From DASVFB01 sp963766345 (GTDB lineage: Bacteria; Actinomycetota; Thermoleophilia; Gaiellales; Gaiellaceae), in contig CAVXZL010000010.1 of assembly GCA_963766345.1 (NCBI GenBank), forward strand, positions 124,001 through 188,000: a stretch of 64,000 nt of DNA, given 5' to 3'. Both the position numbers and the translations under genes were made by a program. The notes under the pieces were generated by a model, which was given only the letters and a program-made list of their open reading frames with translations, made no database searches and was not told the origin of the DNA. Below are positions 7,606-17,415 of this stretch, one piece after another. Numbering within the stretch: the first letter of the stretch is position 1; the number at the start of each line of letters is the position of its first letter.

Positions 7606-9258
7606 TCAGCCGACCGCGTCGACGCGCGTCACGGCCCGAGCGGCTCGGTCGAGCACGTCCCGCACGCGGCGCAGCAACTCCTCCGCCTGGAACGGCTTCT
7701 CGACCACGGCCGCGTTGGTCGGGTTGAGCCCTCGGCTCGAGATCTCGTCCGCGCCGTACCCGGAGATGAACACGACCGGCACGTCGTACCCGCGCGCGTG
7801 GAGCTCGTCCACGAGCTGCGGCCCGCTCAGTCCGGGCATGACGACGTCGACCACGAGCAGGTCGAGCAAGCGGTCGCCGGCAACGGTGAGTGCCTCCGCA
7901 GCATTCGACGCGGTGAGAACGTCGTACCCGGCCTCCTCGAGCATGAGGCGCTCGAGCTCGCGCAGGGCCGCCTCGTCCTCGACCACGAGCACCGTTTCCG
8001 GACCGCCGACGGGCGTCGTCGACTCGACGACCGCGTCGAGGAAGCTCGGGGCCTCGTGCGCTGCGAGCGGCAGGTTGATGCCGAACGTCGTTCCCTCGCC
8101 CGGCGTCGACGAGACCGTGAGCGATCCGCCCGCGTGGCGCACGATGCCGTGGGCCGTCGAGAGGCCGAGGCCCGATCCCTTGCCGGGCTCCTTCGTCGAG
8201 AAGAAGGGCTCGAAGATCCGATCCTGCGTCGTCGAGTCCATGCCGACGCCCGTGTCGGCGACGGTGACGACCGCCGTTTCGTCGAGCTTCCACGTGCTCA
8301 CGGTCAGGCGGCCTCCGGTCGGCATTGCGTCGCGGGCGTTGACGACGACGTTCATCAGCACCTGGTCGATCTGCACGGGGTGAACCTCGACCGGGAGCCG
8401 GTGCGCGTCGAGGCGGAGCTCGAGCTCGACGTCCTCGCCGATCACGCGCCGGAGCATCGGCGCGAACTGGCTCACGAGCTCGTTCAGGTCGACGACACGG
8501 CTGTCTGTCGGCTGCGGCCGTGAGAACGCCAGCAGCTGGCGGACGAGGGATGCTCCGCGCTCCGCGGCGGCGGAGATCGCGTGGCCGCTCTCGTCGCGCG
8601 CCTCGCGGGGCGGAAGCGTCGAGAGTCGCGTCGCGTAGCCGCTGATCACGGCGAGCAGGTTGTTGAAGTCGTGTGCGATGCCGGCGGCGACCCGGCCGAG
8701 CAGCTCGAGCCGCTGTGCCTGCCGGAGCTGCTCCTCGAGCTGGCGCTCCCGGGTCACGTCGCGGAGGTGGCGCTGCAGCAGTGTCGGCAAGCCGTCGTGC
8801 CCGGGTACGAAGGAGGTCACGTCGTCGACGACCGCGTCGCGGCCGTCGGCGCCGACGAGCCGGTATCCGGCGCGGAACGGCTGCGTCCGGTCGCCGGAGA
8901 TCCACGAGCTCCAGGCGCGGAGGACGCGCTCGCGGTCGAGCTCGTGCAGCCTGCCGAGCGGGATCTGGTCGAACAGACGGGCATACCGCTCGTCGCCGAC
9001 CACGGCCCGCCCGTGCGCCGTAGGGAAGGTCATGCGGGCTGCGAGCAGCCCGAGACCGAAGGCGGCGAAGAGGCCGGGGAGAGCCGGCGCTGCGCCGAGG
9101 AGGACGAGGACGAGCACCGAGACGCCGCTGACGGCACCGACGGCTGCGGCGCTCGCCCTCTTTGTCCGCCGGGAACGCGACGGGCGGACGAGGGGGAGGT
9201 CCCCCGCTGCGTTCACGCCGAACGTTCGCCCGAGACCGGGCGACGACATGCCGTGCAT
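7606..9258 (-). CDS. Hybrid sensor histidine kinase (PAS-HisKA-HATPase-receiver)
   Basis: About 550 residues. Two hydrophobic helices (about 35-75) are followed by a PAS-like domain, a HisKA box with phospho-His in GIAHDFNNLLAVISGYA, a HATPase domain (NARDAM, DTGVGM, GSGLGLST) and a C-terminal receiver with phospho-Asp in VVDVVMPGLSG and Lys in VVEKPFQ. This NtrB-like kinase with fused receiver is common in bacteria of many phyla. Starts at 9258 and 9249 are both possible and no strong ribosome site distinguishes them. It precedes the single receiver at 7126-7482 on the same strand and probably belongs to the same signalling unit. Confidence 0.85.
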   Translation of the reverse strand: MHGMSSPGLGRTFGVNAAGDLPLVRPSRSRRTKRASAAAVGAVSGVSVLVLVLLGAAPALPGLFAAFGLGLLAARMTFPTAHGRAVVGDERYARLFDQIPLGRLHELDRERVLRAWSSWISGDRTQPFRAGYRLVGADGRDAVVDDVTSFVPGHDGLPTLLQRHLRDVTRERQLEEQLRQAQRLELLGRVAAGIAHDFNNLLAVISGYATRLSTLPPREARDESGHAISAAAERGASLVRQLLAFSRPQPTDSRVVDLNELVSQFAPMLRRVIGEDVELELRLDAHRLPVEVHPVQIDQVLMNVVVNARDAMPTGGRLTVSTWKLDETAVVTVADTGVGMDSTTQDRIFEPFFSTKEPGKGSGLGLSTAHGIVRHAGGSLTVSSTPGEGTTFGINLPLAAHEAPSFLDAVVESTTPVGGPETVLVVEDEAALRELERLMLEEAGYDVLTASNAAEALTVAGDRLLDLLVVDVVMPGLSGPQLVDELHARGYDVPVVFISGYGADEISSRGLNPTNAAVVEKPFQAEELLRRVRDVLDRAARAVTRVDAVG

Positions 9259-9386
9259 GTCTGTCAGTCCGAGACCCCGTGTCGTGTCCGGCGCATGGCG
9301 AAAGGTTCGCAGCGCCGCTGGGGCGCGATGTCCCCCATTTGGGTCAATTCTCGCGTCGTGTCTCGGGCCTGCGTGCGCTCGCCGGT

Positions 9387-10271
9387 TCAAGTCTCGGGAC
9401 CTGTTCCGTCCCGAAGCTCGAACCAGAACGTCGAGCCCTGCCCGTACGCGCTCTCGAACCCGAGCGCGCCACCGTGGGCATGCACGATCTCGCGGCAGAG
9501 CGAGAGCCCGAGCCCGACGCCCTTGATGTCGGTGCTCGAGGAGTCGGCGCGGAAGAACTTCGCGAAGACCCGGTGCTGTTGATCGCAGGGGATCCCGAGC
9601 CCGTTGTCGCGCACCGAGACGCGCACGACGCCGTCCTGCTCGTTGGCGGCGATGGTGATCGTGCCTCCGTTCGGCGAGTACTTGATCGCGTTCGAAAGGA
9701 GGTTCGCGACCACACGCGCGATCCGCTCGCGGTCGGCACGCACGACGAGCGGCCGCGACGGCAGCTCCAGGTCGAGCGCGTGCAGGTCGCCCTGTCCGTT
9801 GAAGAGGTCGACCTGCTCGAGCAGGAGGTGGCCGAGATCGAAGGTCTCGAGCGACATGACGTTCCTGCCCTCGGCGATGAGCTGCGCGTCGTAGAGGTCG
9901 TCGATCAGGCGCGCGAACCTGCGCATCTCGCCGTTGACGATCCGGAGATAGCGCTCGCGCGCCGCCGGCTCGAAGTCCCGCTTGAGCAGGACGTCCGTGA
10001 AGCCGAGGACGCTGGTGAGTGGAGTCCGCAGGTCGTGCGACACCGACGCGACGAGGTCTGCCTGGAGCTTGACGAGCTTGCGTAGGCGCTCGTTCTCTGC
10101 GACGAGGTCGGCGACGATCGGGTCGTGACGGCGGCGGTCGGACGTGCCGCGGCTCTGGGCGCTGCTTGCGGCGGCCGTCGTCTCGACGGCGTCGGCAGGA
10201 GGAGGCAGCTCCTCGCCCGGAGCGGGCTCGCTGCCGCTCCACGTGAGCATCGTCGGTCTCATGTCGGACAT
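9387..10271 (-). CDS. Sensor histidine kinase, soluble
   Basis: A 294-residue kinase without membrane helices. A variable 55-residue N-terminus and a short coiled coil (VADLVAENERLRKLVKLQA) lead to a HisKA domain with phospho-His in ASVSHDLRTPLTSVLGFT and a HATPase domain (NLLSNAIKYS, DNGLGIP, GVGLGLSLCREIV). It has no obvious sensory domain of its own, so it probably takes signals from a partner. ATG at 10271 with an AAGGA-like site. It is divergent from the large BTAD regulator at 10395, with 123 bp between them, so the two may share control. Confidence 0.85.
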   Translation of the reverse strand: MSDMRPTMLTWSGSEPAPGEELPPPADAVETTAAASSAQSRGTSDRRRHDPIVADLVAENERLRKLVKLQADLVASVSHDLRTPLTSVLGFTDVLLKRDFEPAARERYLRIVNGEMRRFARLIDDLYDAQLIAEGRNVMSLETFDLGHLLLEQVDLFNGQGDLHALDLELPSRPLVVRADRERIARVVANLLSNAIKYSPNGGTITIAANEQDGVVRVSVRDNGLGIPCDQQHRVFAKFFRADSSSTDIKGVGLGLSLCREIVHAHGGALGFESAYGQGSTFWFELRDGTGPET

Positions 10272-10336
10272 TTCCCGGTTCCTTCCCTGTGTGATGACGG
10301 GGGTCGCGTTCACGAGAGAGACATTGAGCCGAGCCC

Positions 10337-10386
10337 CTGAAACGGCGCTGAAGCCGCGCTGAACCCACCTGAACCTGTTGTACGGT
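10337..10386 (+). promoter_or_regulatory. Phased CTGAA direct repeats and -10 ahead of the BTAD regulator
   Basis: CTGAA occurs at 10337, 10348, 10359 and 10369, spacings 11, 11 and 10 bp, followed 7 bp later by TACGGT (10381-10386) as a possible -10. SARP-type regulators bind heptamer direct repeats with an 11-bp period that replace the -35 about 8 bp ahead of the -10, so the layout fits autoregulation by the gene at 10395. Transcription would begin within a few bases of the TTG start, giving a nearly leaderless message. Confidence 0.55.
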
Positions 10387-10394
10387 GGTACCCG

Positions 10395-13300
10395 TTGGAC
10401 CGGGCCACGCCGACCGAGCGGCAGCTCGAGTTCCGGATTCTCGGGCCCTTCGAAGTGCGCTCCGAGGGTCGCGCGCTCGAGTTGCGAAGCGCGAAGCAGC
10501 GATCTCTGCTCGCGATCCTCCTCCTGTCCGCGAACGAGCCCGTCTCGAGCGAACGACTCACGGAGGAGCTCTGGCAGTCGGGGCCGCCCGAGAAGGCGTC
10601 GAACGTCCTTCAGGTCCACGTCTCCCAGTTGCGGAAGGTGCTGACGCCCGGCGTACTCGTCACCCGCTCGCCGGGGTACGTGCTCTCGGTCGACCCGGAG
10701 CAGATCGACGCCGTCCGCTTCGAGCGTCTCGTGAACGAGGGCATCGCGGCCGTTGCGACGAACGACCCGGCCCGCGCGCTCCAGACGCTCGACCGCGCGC
10801 TCGGGCTGTGGCGCGGGTCCGCGCTCTCCGACTTCGCGTTCGAGGACTTCGCCCGGACCGAGAGCGGGAGGCTCGAGGAGCTCCGCCTGCTTGCGACCGA
10901 GGAGCGCGTCGACGCAGCTCTCGCGCTCGGCCGCCACGCGGCGCTCGCCGGCGAGCTCGAGGGGCTCGTGGCCGCGAACCCCCTGCGCGAGCGGCCGGCG
11001 GGACAGCTGATGCTCGCGCTCTACCGCTCCGGGCGGCAGGCGGAGGCGCTCGAGGCCTACAGCCGCACGCGGCAGCGACTGGTGGACGAGCTCGGCATCG
11101 ACCCGAGCCCGGAGCTGCAGCGTCTCGAGCGGGCGATCCTCAACCAGGATCCGTCGCTCGATCTGTCCGCGACGCCCGAGCCTCTCGCGGCGTCAGCGCC
11201 GCCCGCACACGAGCCTCGGCCGGCGACGCAGCAGGCCAGCCGAAAGACGGTCACCGTGCTCTTCGCGGACTTCGCGCTCACGCCGACGCGCGGTGACACG
11301 ATCGAGCCGGAGACGCTGGAGCCCGTCTTCTCGCACCTCGGCGACGAGCTGGCGAAGGTCGTCGAGAAGCACGGCGGCTCGATCCACTGGTCGAGCGAGA
11401 TCGAGATCGTCGCCGCATTCGGCCTCCCGCGCGTGCACGAGGACGACGCGCTGCGGGCAGTTCGCGCGGCGGTCGAGCTGCGCGAGGCGATCGTCGCGCT
11501 GAGCCCGCGCCTCGAGAGCGACTTCGGAGTCGGCGTCGACGTTCGAGTGGGGGTCAACACCGGTCAGGTCGTCGCGAGCGTCGCGTTCGCGTCGCCTGCC
11601 ATCGGCGGTGCCTCGAGCGTCGCGGCGCGGCTCGGGCGCTCGGCAGCGGTCGGCGAGATCCTGATCGCGGACGCGACGAAGGAGCTCGTTCGCGACGCTG
11701 TCACCGTCGAGGCCGTCGACTCGGGCTGGCGCCTGCTCGACGTGTTCGGCGCGCTCGGCGTCGAGCGGCGGCTCGAGTTGCCGACGGTCGGGCGCGAGGA
11801 CGAGCTCGCGACGCTTCGACGTGCCTTCGACGCGGTCGTGCGTGAGCGCTCGCCGTCGCTCGTCACCGTCGTGGGCCCGCCGGGAATCGGCAAGTCGCAC
11901 CTCGCGCGCGCCTTCACCGAATCGCTCGACGGCGACGCTCGCGTGCTCGTCGCGCGCTCCGCCGCGTACGGGGAGGGCAGCTCCTTCGCGCCGCTGGCCG
12001 AGATCATTCGGCGGCTCGGAGGCGAGAGCCCGTTCGACGCGATCCGCGGCGTCCTCGCGGCCGACGACGAGCGGGATGTCGTGGTCGAGCGCATCTCCGC
12101 GGCGATCGGCCTCTCCGAGAGCGGCGGCCAGACGGAGACGACCTTCTGGGCCGTGCGCAGGCTCCTCGAGGCGCTCGCGCGGGAGGGGCCGGTCGTCGTC
12201 GTGCTCGACGACCTGCACTGGGCCGACCCGACGTTCCTCGATCTCGTCGAGTACGTCGTCGACTGGGCGTTCGACTCGCCGATCCTGCTGCTCGGCCTGT
12301 CGCGGCCGGAGCTGCTCGACGAGCGGCCCAACCTCGCCGGCGCCGGACGCAACGCGTCGGCCGTCGCGCTCAAGCCGCTCGGCACGGCGGAGTCCGAGGC
12401 GCTCGTCGACAACCTGCTCGAAGGCTCGGCGCTCGACCCGCGCCGCCGCACGCTCATCACCGAAGCGGCCGGCGGCAACCCGTTCTTCCTCGAGCAGATG
12501 GTGGCCCTCCACACGCTCGAGAACTCGTCGCCGGTCGCGATCCCGCCCACGATCCAGGCGCTCCTCGCCGCGCGACTCGATCGCCTCGAACCGGATCAGC
12601 TCGCGGTGCTCGAGCGTGCGTCGATCATGGGCAAGGAGTTCTGGCCGGCGGCCCTGGCCGAGCTGGCGTCGGAACCGCCGCGCGAGCTGAACACGATCTT
12701 GCGCGAGCTCGTCCGGAAGCAGTTGATCGAGCCGACGCGGTCGACGCTCCCCGTCGGCGACGCGCTGCGGTTCCACAGCGGGCTCATCCGCGACGCGGTC
12801 TACGAGACGGTGCCGAAGCGGTCGCGCGCGGCGCTGCACGAGCAGGTGGCCGCGTGGCTTGCACGCGCGATCCGCGAGCCGGTCGTCGGACAGTACGAGG
12901 AGGTGCTCGGCTTTCACCACGAGCAGGCGTACCGCTACCTCGACGAGCTCGGGCCGCTGGACGAGCACGCGCGCGCCCTCGGCCGCGCTGGAGCCGACCA
13001 CCTCGGCGCGGCAGGCCGGCGCGCGTTCGCGCGCGGCGACATGGCGGTGGCCTCGGGGTTGCTTCTTCGCGCGGCCGCGCTGCTGGCCTCGGACGACCCG
13101 GCGCGACTCGAGCTGCTGCCGACGATCGGCGAGGCGCTGCAGGAGACCGGCGACTTCAAGCGCTCGCTCGACGTGCTCGACGAGGCGATCGCAGCGGGCG
13201 ACGAGGGGCAGGCGGCAAAGGCGAGCGTCGTTCGCGCCCTCGTCCGCGCATCGTCGGGCGCCGGGCCCGGCGATGCGATCGTGCGGGAGGCAAAGCGGGC

Positions 13301-14229
13301 GATCGCAGTCTTCGAGCCCGCGCGAGACGACGCAGGTCTCGCCACGGCCTCCCGGATGCTCGCGTGGGCGCACGGCACCGAGGGCAGGTACGGCGACGCG
13401 GCCGACGCGGCCCGTCGCGCGATCGAGCGCGCGGACGCGGCCGGCGACACGCGTCAGCACCTGCGCGCGTCCACGCTCTATGCGCTGTCCGCTCTGCACG
13501 GGCCCACGCCTGCGACCGAGGCGATCGATCGCTGCCGGCAGATCGTCGAGGACGTCGCCGGTGACCGCCGCGCCGAAGGTCTCGTGACCATCGTCCTCGG
13601 CTGGCTGGAGGCGATGCGCGGCGACTTCGACGCCGCGCGCGAGCTCGCGCGCCGCGGCCGCGCGATCCTCGACGACCTCGGCACGAACGTGCTCGCCGCG
13701 TCGACGGTCTCGTCGGAGATCGAGATGCTCGCCGGCGATCCGGCCGCGGCCGAGCGCGACCTCCGCCGCGACTTCGACGCGCTGACGGAGCTCGGCGAGA
13801 CGTACCTGCGCTCCACGGTGGCCGGCGACCTCGCGCAGGCGGTGTACGTCCAGGGGCGGCCGGACGAGGCGCTCGACCTCGCCGCGCTCGCGGAGGAGCT
13901 CGCGGCCGAGGACGACGTCATCTCGCAGGTCTTCTGGCGTTCGGTGCGTGCGAAGGTGCTGGCGCAGCGCGGGCGCGCGGAGGAGGCGCTCCCGCTCGCG
14001 GAGCAGGCCGTCGAGCTGATCCGCGGGACGGACTCTCCCGTCACGCTTGCGCGCACGCTCGTCGACCTCGCGGAGGTGCAGTCGCTCGCGCGAGCGGCCC
14101 GACGAGGCGCGCGAAGCCCTGACCGAAGCGGCTGCGCTGCTCGAGCGCAAGGAGAACGTGGTCGGCGCGCAGCGGGTCGCAGAACGTCTGGAAGCGCTCG
14201 ACGGCGCTCCCGCGCGCTACATCATGTAG
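10395..14229 (+). CDS. Large BTAD/cyclase-like/AAA/TPR transcriptional regulator (one frameshift)
   Basis: A SARP-like winged helix (about 8-100) and BTAD helical domain (105-250), a cyclase-like domain (285-450), an AAA/STAND ATPase with Walker A GPPGIGKS (about 492-502) and Walker B VVVVLDDLHWAD (about 601-612), then TPR-like helices. In the cyclase-like part the first metal Asp survives (LFADF) but the second motif reads SSEIEIVAAFG, so catalysis is unlikely. Near 14085-14100 the frame breaks: the C-terminus (ERPDEAREALTEAAALLERK) continues in the next frame to the TAG at 14229. Removing one extra base gives 1278 exact codons. Without it the frame runs on about 1 kb antisense to the next gene. 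Start TTG at 10395, beside the phased repeats. Confidence 0.82.
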
Positions 14230-15236
14230 CCGTTGTGCGAGCCGATGCGGACGCCGACGCGGAAGCTCCCGCCGGCGATCTTCTGCACGAACTCGGTGCA
14301 GCGCAGCTCGGCGGCCGACGTGCACCTCGGCAGGCGCACGACGTCGCAGCCGGCCGGATGCGCGGGGTCGTCGCCCGGCAGGCACGGCGTGTAGACGACC
14401 TGGTAATTCGACGCCGTCGTCCCCGAGGGGATCAGGCTCTTGTACTGCGTGTAGACGACGACCGAGTACGGCGTGAACGACGTCGTGCCCGGGCTGAGCG
14501 CGGCGAACCAGCTTCCGGACCTGCACGACTTCCCGTCGGACGGGCACGCCTGGAAGCCCGGCGGGTTCGGCGTCTCGGTCGCGGTCGCCGGGAGATCGTT
14601 CGGCTGGCCCGGGATCGTCCACGTTCCCGCGAGGGTGTCGCCCGAGCTCGCGGCACCGCCGGTCGCAAGGTCTGCCTCGGTGCCGGCCAGCACGTACGTC
14701 GCGTCGAAGCCGGTCTTCGCCATCACGGTCGTCGTCTCGGACACGTCGATCGAGTCGACGCGCGTCGCGCCGGAGTTGTGCGAGTCGCAGCCGGCCCAGC
14801 ACCACGTCCCCGCGAACGTGCTCGTCTGCTGCGTTCCCGCGGCGAGCACCGGCGTTCGGTAGACGAGCGTGTTCGCGACCGTCTGGCCGTCCGCGATCGA
14901 ACCGTGGACGCACGTGACAGTCGCACCTGCCGCCGTGCACGCGCCGAGCGAGTCCTTCACGAACGTGAAGCCCGACGGAATCGTCTGGTGGAACTCGACG
15001 AGGGTCAGCTTGTTGCCGCTGTGGTTCGCGAGCGACGTGTCCTCGGCGACGTAGCGCGTCACGGTGGCGCTGGAAGCCGACACCGCGTCCGGCCGGTCCG
15101 ACGTGGTGACGCAGACGCCCGAAGTCGTGCAGGCGGCCGTCGTCGCGCCAGCCCCGCCGCCCACGAATGCGGCGACGAGCGCAAGCACGGTGAGCGCTTG
15201 CGCCCACCGCCGACCTCCCTTGCCCCCTGACGGCAC
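14217..15236 (-). CDS. Exported protein with DUF11-like beta domain
   Basis: A 339-residue protein with a basic N-terminus, a hydrophobic signal stretch (QALTVLALVAAFVGGGAGA) and a secreted Thr/Ser-rich body with many cysteines in likely pairs (CWAGC, CPSDGKSC, CLPGDD). Part of it (NHSGNKLTLVEFHQTIPSGF) resembles DUF11-type surface repeats. Function unknown; probably an extracellular or cell-wall protein. GTG at 15236 is the likeliest start; no strong ribosome site is seen. Its stop codon overlaps the stop of the large regulator tail-to-tail by 13 bp (14217-14229). Confidence 0.65.
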   Translation of the reverse strand: MPSGGKGGRRWAQALTVLALVAAFVGGGAGATTAACTTSGVCVTTSDRPDAVSASSATVTRYVAEDTSLANHSGNKLTLVEFHQTIPSGFTFVKDSLGACTAAGATVTCVHGSIADGQTVANTLVYRTPVLAAGTQQTSTFAGTWCWAGCDSHNSGATRVDSIDVSETTTVMAKTGFDATYVLAGTEADLATGGAASSGDTLAGTWTIPGQPNDLPATATETPNPPGFQACPSDGKSCRSGSWFAALSPGTTSFTPYSVVVYTQYKSLIPSGTTASNYQVVYTPCLPGDDPAHPAGCDVVRLPRCTSAAELRCTEFVQKIAGGSFRVGVRIGSHNGYMM

Positions 15237-15290
15237 GCAACCAGGGTACGCCCGCCGTGGCCGAAGTTCAACGCGCGTAGGCTGACGGTG

Positions 15291-16943
15291 ATGACCCGCA
15301 GCCCGGAGCAGGAGCGGCCGGTGCTGGCCGACCTGGAGCGCATGGCCGAGGAGCAGGCGGCGCTGCGGCGTGTCGCGACGCTCGTCGCAAGAGGCGCGAC
15401 GGAGCAGGAGCTCGCGGCGGCCGTCGCCGGCGAGCTCGGTCGCCTCTTCTCGTCGCAGGCGGGAAGCGTGCTCCGGTGGGACGGCGACACGATCCGCGTG
15501 ATCGGCGACTGGCGCTCCGAACGCGGCTCGATGAAAGCGGTGGGCCGGGTCTACGAGTTCGGCGGCGACACGATCACCGCGCGCGTCGTCGAGTCCGCCG
15601 AGCCCTCGCGTATCGACTCGTCCTCGGACATGCGCACGGAGTTCGGGAAGCAGCGCTGGGCCGAGCTCGGCTACGAGGCGTCGATCGGCGCGCCGATCTT
15701 CGTCGAAGGCAGCGTGTGGGGCATCGTCACCGCGTCCCGCACGCGACCCGGGGATACATTCCCGCCCGGCGCCGAGCAGCAGCTCGCCGACTTCGCCGCT
15801 CTCGTCGCGCAGTCGATCGTCAACGCCGAGGCACGGCGCGAGACGGCGGCGCTCGTCGCAGAGCAGTCCGCGCTCCGGCGCATCGCGACGCTCGTCGCAG
15901 GCGGCAGGCCGCAGGTCGAGGTGGTCGACGAGGTCACCTCCGACGTCGGGAAGCTCTTCGGCGCGACGAGCGTCATGCTCGTCCGCTGGGAGGGCACCCA
16001 GGACGAGGTCGTCGTCGTCGGCAGCTGGACTGCGCGCGACACCCCGGCGATCGAGCCCGGCACCCGGCACCATCCCGGGCACGAGAGCGCCACGATCCGC
16101 GTGCTCGAGACGGGGTTCGCGAGCCGCTCGGACGACCCACCGGAGCTGGAGAACGGCTGCTCGATGATCTCCGCGCCGGTGATCGTCAACGCGGCGCTGA
16201 TCGGCGCACTGTCGGCGGCGCGTTCCGCCGAGGACGGCTTTCCGGCAGGGGCGGAGGTCAGGCTGCGGAGCTTCGCCGACCTCGCCGCGCAATCGATCGC
16301 GAACGAGCGCGCGCAGACCGAGCTCCGCGCGTCGCGTGCGCGTCTCGTCCGCACGGCCGACGAGACGCGAGAGCGGCTCGAGCGAAACCTTCACGACGGC
16401 GCTCAACAGCGCCTCGTGTCCGTGTCGGTCGTGCTGCGGCTGGCAGCGGCGAAGCTGCCGGAGGCGCCGGACGCCGCGCGGACGCTGATCGCCGGCGCAT
16501 CGGAGGAGTTGACGCTCGCGCTCGAGGAGTTGCGGGACCTCGCCCGCGGACTGCATCCCGCGGTGCTGACGAAGCACGGGCTCGAGCCGGCGCTCGAGGC
16601 GCTCGCGAGTCGCGCGCCGCTGCCGGTGCGCGTGTCGAACGAGCTCGAAAGCCGGCTGCCCGCGCCGGTGGAGGCCGCCGTGTACTACGTCGTCTCCGAG
16701 TCGCTGACGAACGTCGCGAAGTACGCGCAGGCCTCGCGCGTCGACGTGCGGCTGACGTCGGTAGCCGGCGTCGTGCGAATCGAGGTCGTCGACGACGGCA
16801 TCGGAGGCGCGGACATCGGCGGCGGCTCGGGTCTGCTCGGGCTCGCCGATCGCATCGAGACCGTCGGAGGGCGCTTCGGCGTCGAGAGCCGGCCGGGCGA
16901 GGGCACCCGCATCTGGGCCGAGGTCGACCTGGACGCCGACTAG
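15291..16943 (+). CDS. GAF-GAF NarL-type sensor histidine kinase
   Basis: A 550-residue soluble kinase: a short coiled coil, two GAF domains (about 20-180 and 195-345), each introduced by a similar ALRRVATLVA / ALRRIATLVA helix, then HisKA_3 with phospho-His in RERLERNLHDGAQQRL and a HATPase domain (SESLTNVAKYA, DDGIGGADIGGGSGL). The duplicated GAF units suggest tandem small-molecule or redox sensing. The kinase core closely matches that of 4643-7129, so both may feed NarL-type regulators such as 3158-4378. Start ATG 15291, with a GTG one codon earlier. Confidence 0.9.
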   Translation: MTRSPEQERPVLADLERMAEEQAALRRVATLVARGATEQELAAAVAGELGRLFSSQAGSVLRWDGDTIRVIGDWRSERGSMKAVGRVYEFGGDTITARVVESAEPSRIDSSSDMRTEFGKQRWAELGYEASIGAPIFVEGSVWGIVTASRTRPGDTFPPGAEQQLADFAALVAQSIVNAEARRETAALVAEQSALRRIATLVAGGRPQVEVVDEVTSDVGKLFGATSVMLVRWEGTQDEVVVVGSWTARDTPAIEPGTRHHPGHESATIRVLETGFASRSDDPPELENGCSMISAPVIVNAALIGALSAARSAEDGFPAGAEVRLRSFADLAAQSIANERAQTELRASRARLVRTADETRERLERNLHDGAQQRLVSVSVVLRLAAAKLPEAPDAARTLIAGASEELTLALEELRDLARGLHPAVLTKHGLEPALEALASRAPLPVRVSNELESRLPAPVEAAVYYVVSESLTNVAKYAQASRVDVRLTSVAGVVRIEVVDDGIGGADIGGGSGLLGLADRIETVGGRFGVESRPGEGTRIWAEVDLDAD

Positions 16944-16948
16944 TCCTA

Positions 16949-17353
16949 CTAGCCGCCGAGCGCCTGCCCGGCCGCACGCAAGAGGTCGTTCGCGCGGTTC
17001 CGATTCGCGTCTGCGCGTGCGGCGTCCTTCGTCGCCTCGGCCACCTGACCGCTGTCGTTCTCGTAGAACTCGCGCTCTGCCGCGACGCTCCTGAGCTTCG
17101 CCTCGAAGCCGGCGATCGCAAGTGCCCGCGCGCGCCGCACCGAGTCGGACGAGGGGCTCTCCGAACGGAGGCCGGTCACGACGGCGGCCAGCTTCGCCTC
17201 GAGCGTCTTGCGATCGTGGACGGACTCGATCTGCGCGAGGCCGCGCCGGATGTCGCGCTCGACGTTCGCGTTGCCGGAGTCGCCCGAGCCGCAGCCCGCG
17301 AGGAATGCGAGAGACAGGTACAACGCCGCAGCCCGGCGCGCTTCGGCTGGCAA
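16949..17353 (-). CDS. Small lipoprotein
   Basis: A 134-residue protein with an N-terminal signal and lipobox (LAFLAGC, Cys21), so it is probably lipid-anchored outside the membrane. The rest is helical and charged (ANVERDIRRGLAQIESV... RADANRNRANDLLRAAGQ) without a recognised domain. Start TTG at 17353. Its stop lies 5 bp from the stop of the GAF kinase gene (convergent), and it diverges from dinB with 55 bp between the starts, so the LexA box could affect it too. Function unknown. Confidence 0.65.
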   Translation of the reverse strand: MPAEARRAAALYLSLAFLAGCGSGDSGNANVERDIRRGLAQIESVHDRKTLEAKLAAVVTGLRSESPSSDSVRRARALAIAGFEAKLRSVAAEREFYENDSGQVAEATKDAARADANRNRANDLLRAAGQALGG

Positions 17354-17401
17354 ACCTGACCTGGTCAGAATGCGCCGATCCTAACCCGCTCTCGCTTTGT
17401 G

Positions 17402-17415
17402 CGAACATATGTTCG
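17402..17415 (+). promoter_or_regulatory. LexA (SOS) box over the dinB start codon
   Basis: CGAACATATGTTCG, a perfect palindrome matching the Gram-positive LexA consensus (CGAAC-N4-GTTCG). The ATG of dinB (17409-17411) lies inside it, so bound LexA would block initiation directly. Confidence 0.85.

Noticed and set aside
7130..8905. N-terminal extension of the kinase frame 4643-7129
   Set aside because: It is antisense-like sequence overlapping the receiver and hybrid kinase genes. The GTG at 7129 gives the membrane kinase directly.
14230..15230. Continuation of the BTAD-regulator frame past 14229
   Set aside because: It lies antisense to the secreted protein and starts only after the frameshift. 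The TPR-like end continues in the next frame to 14229.
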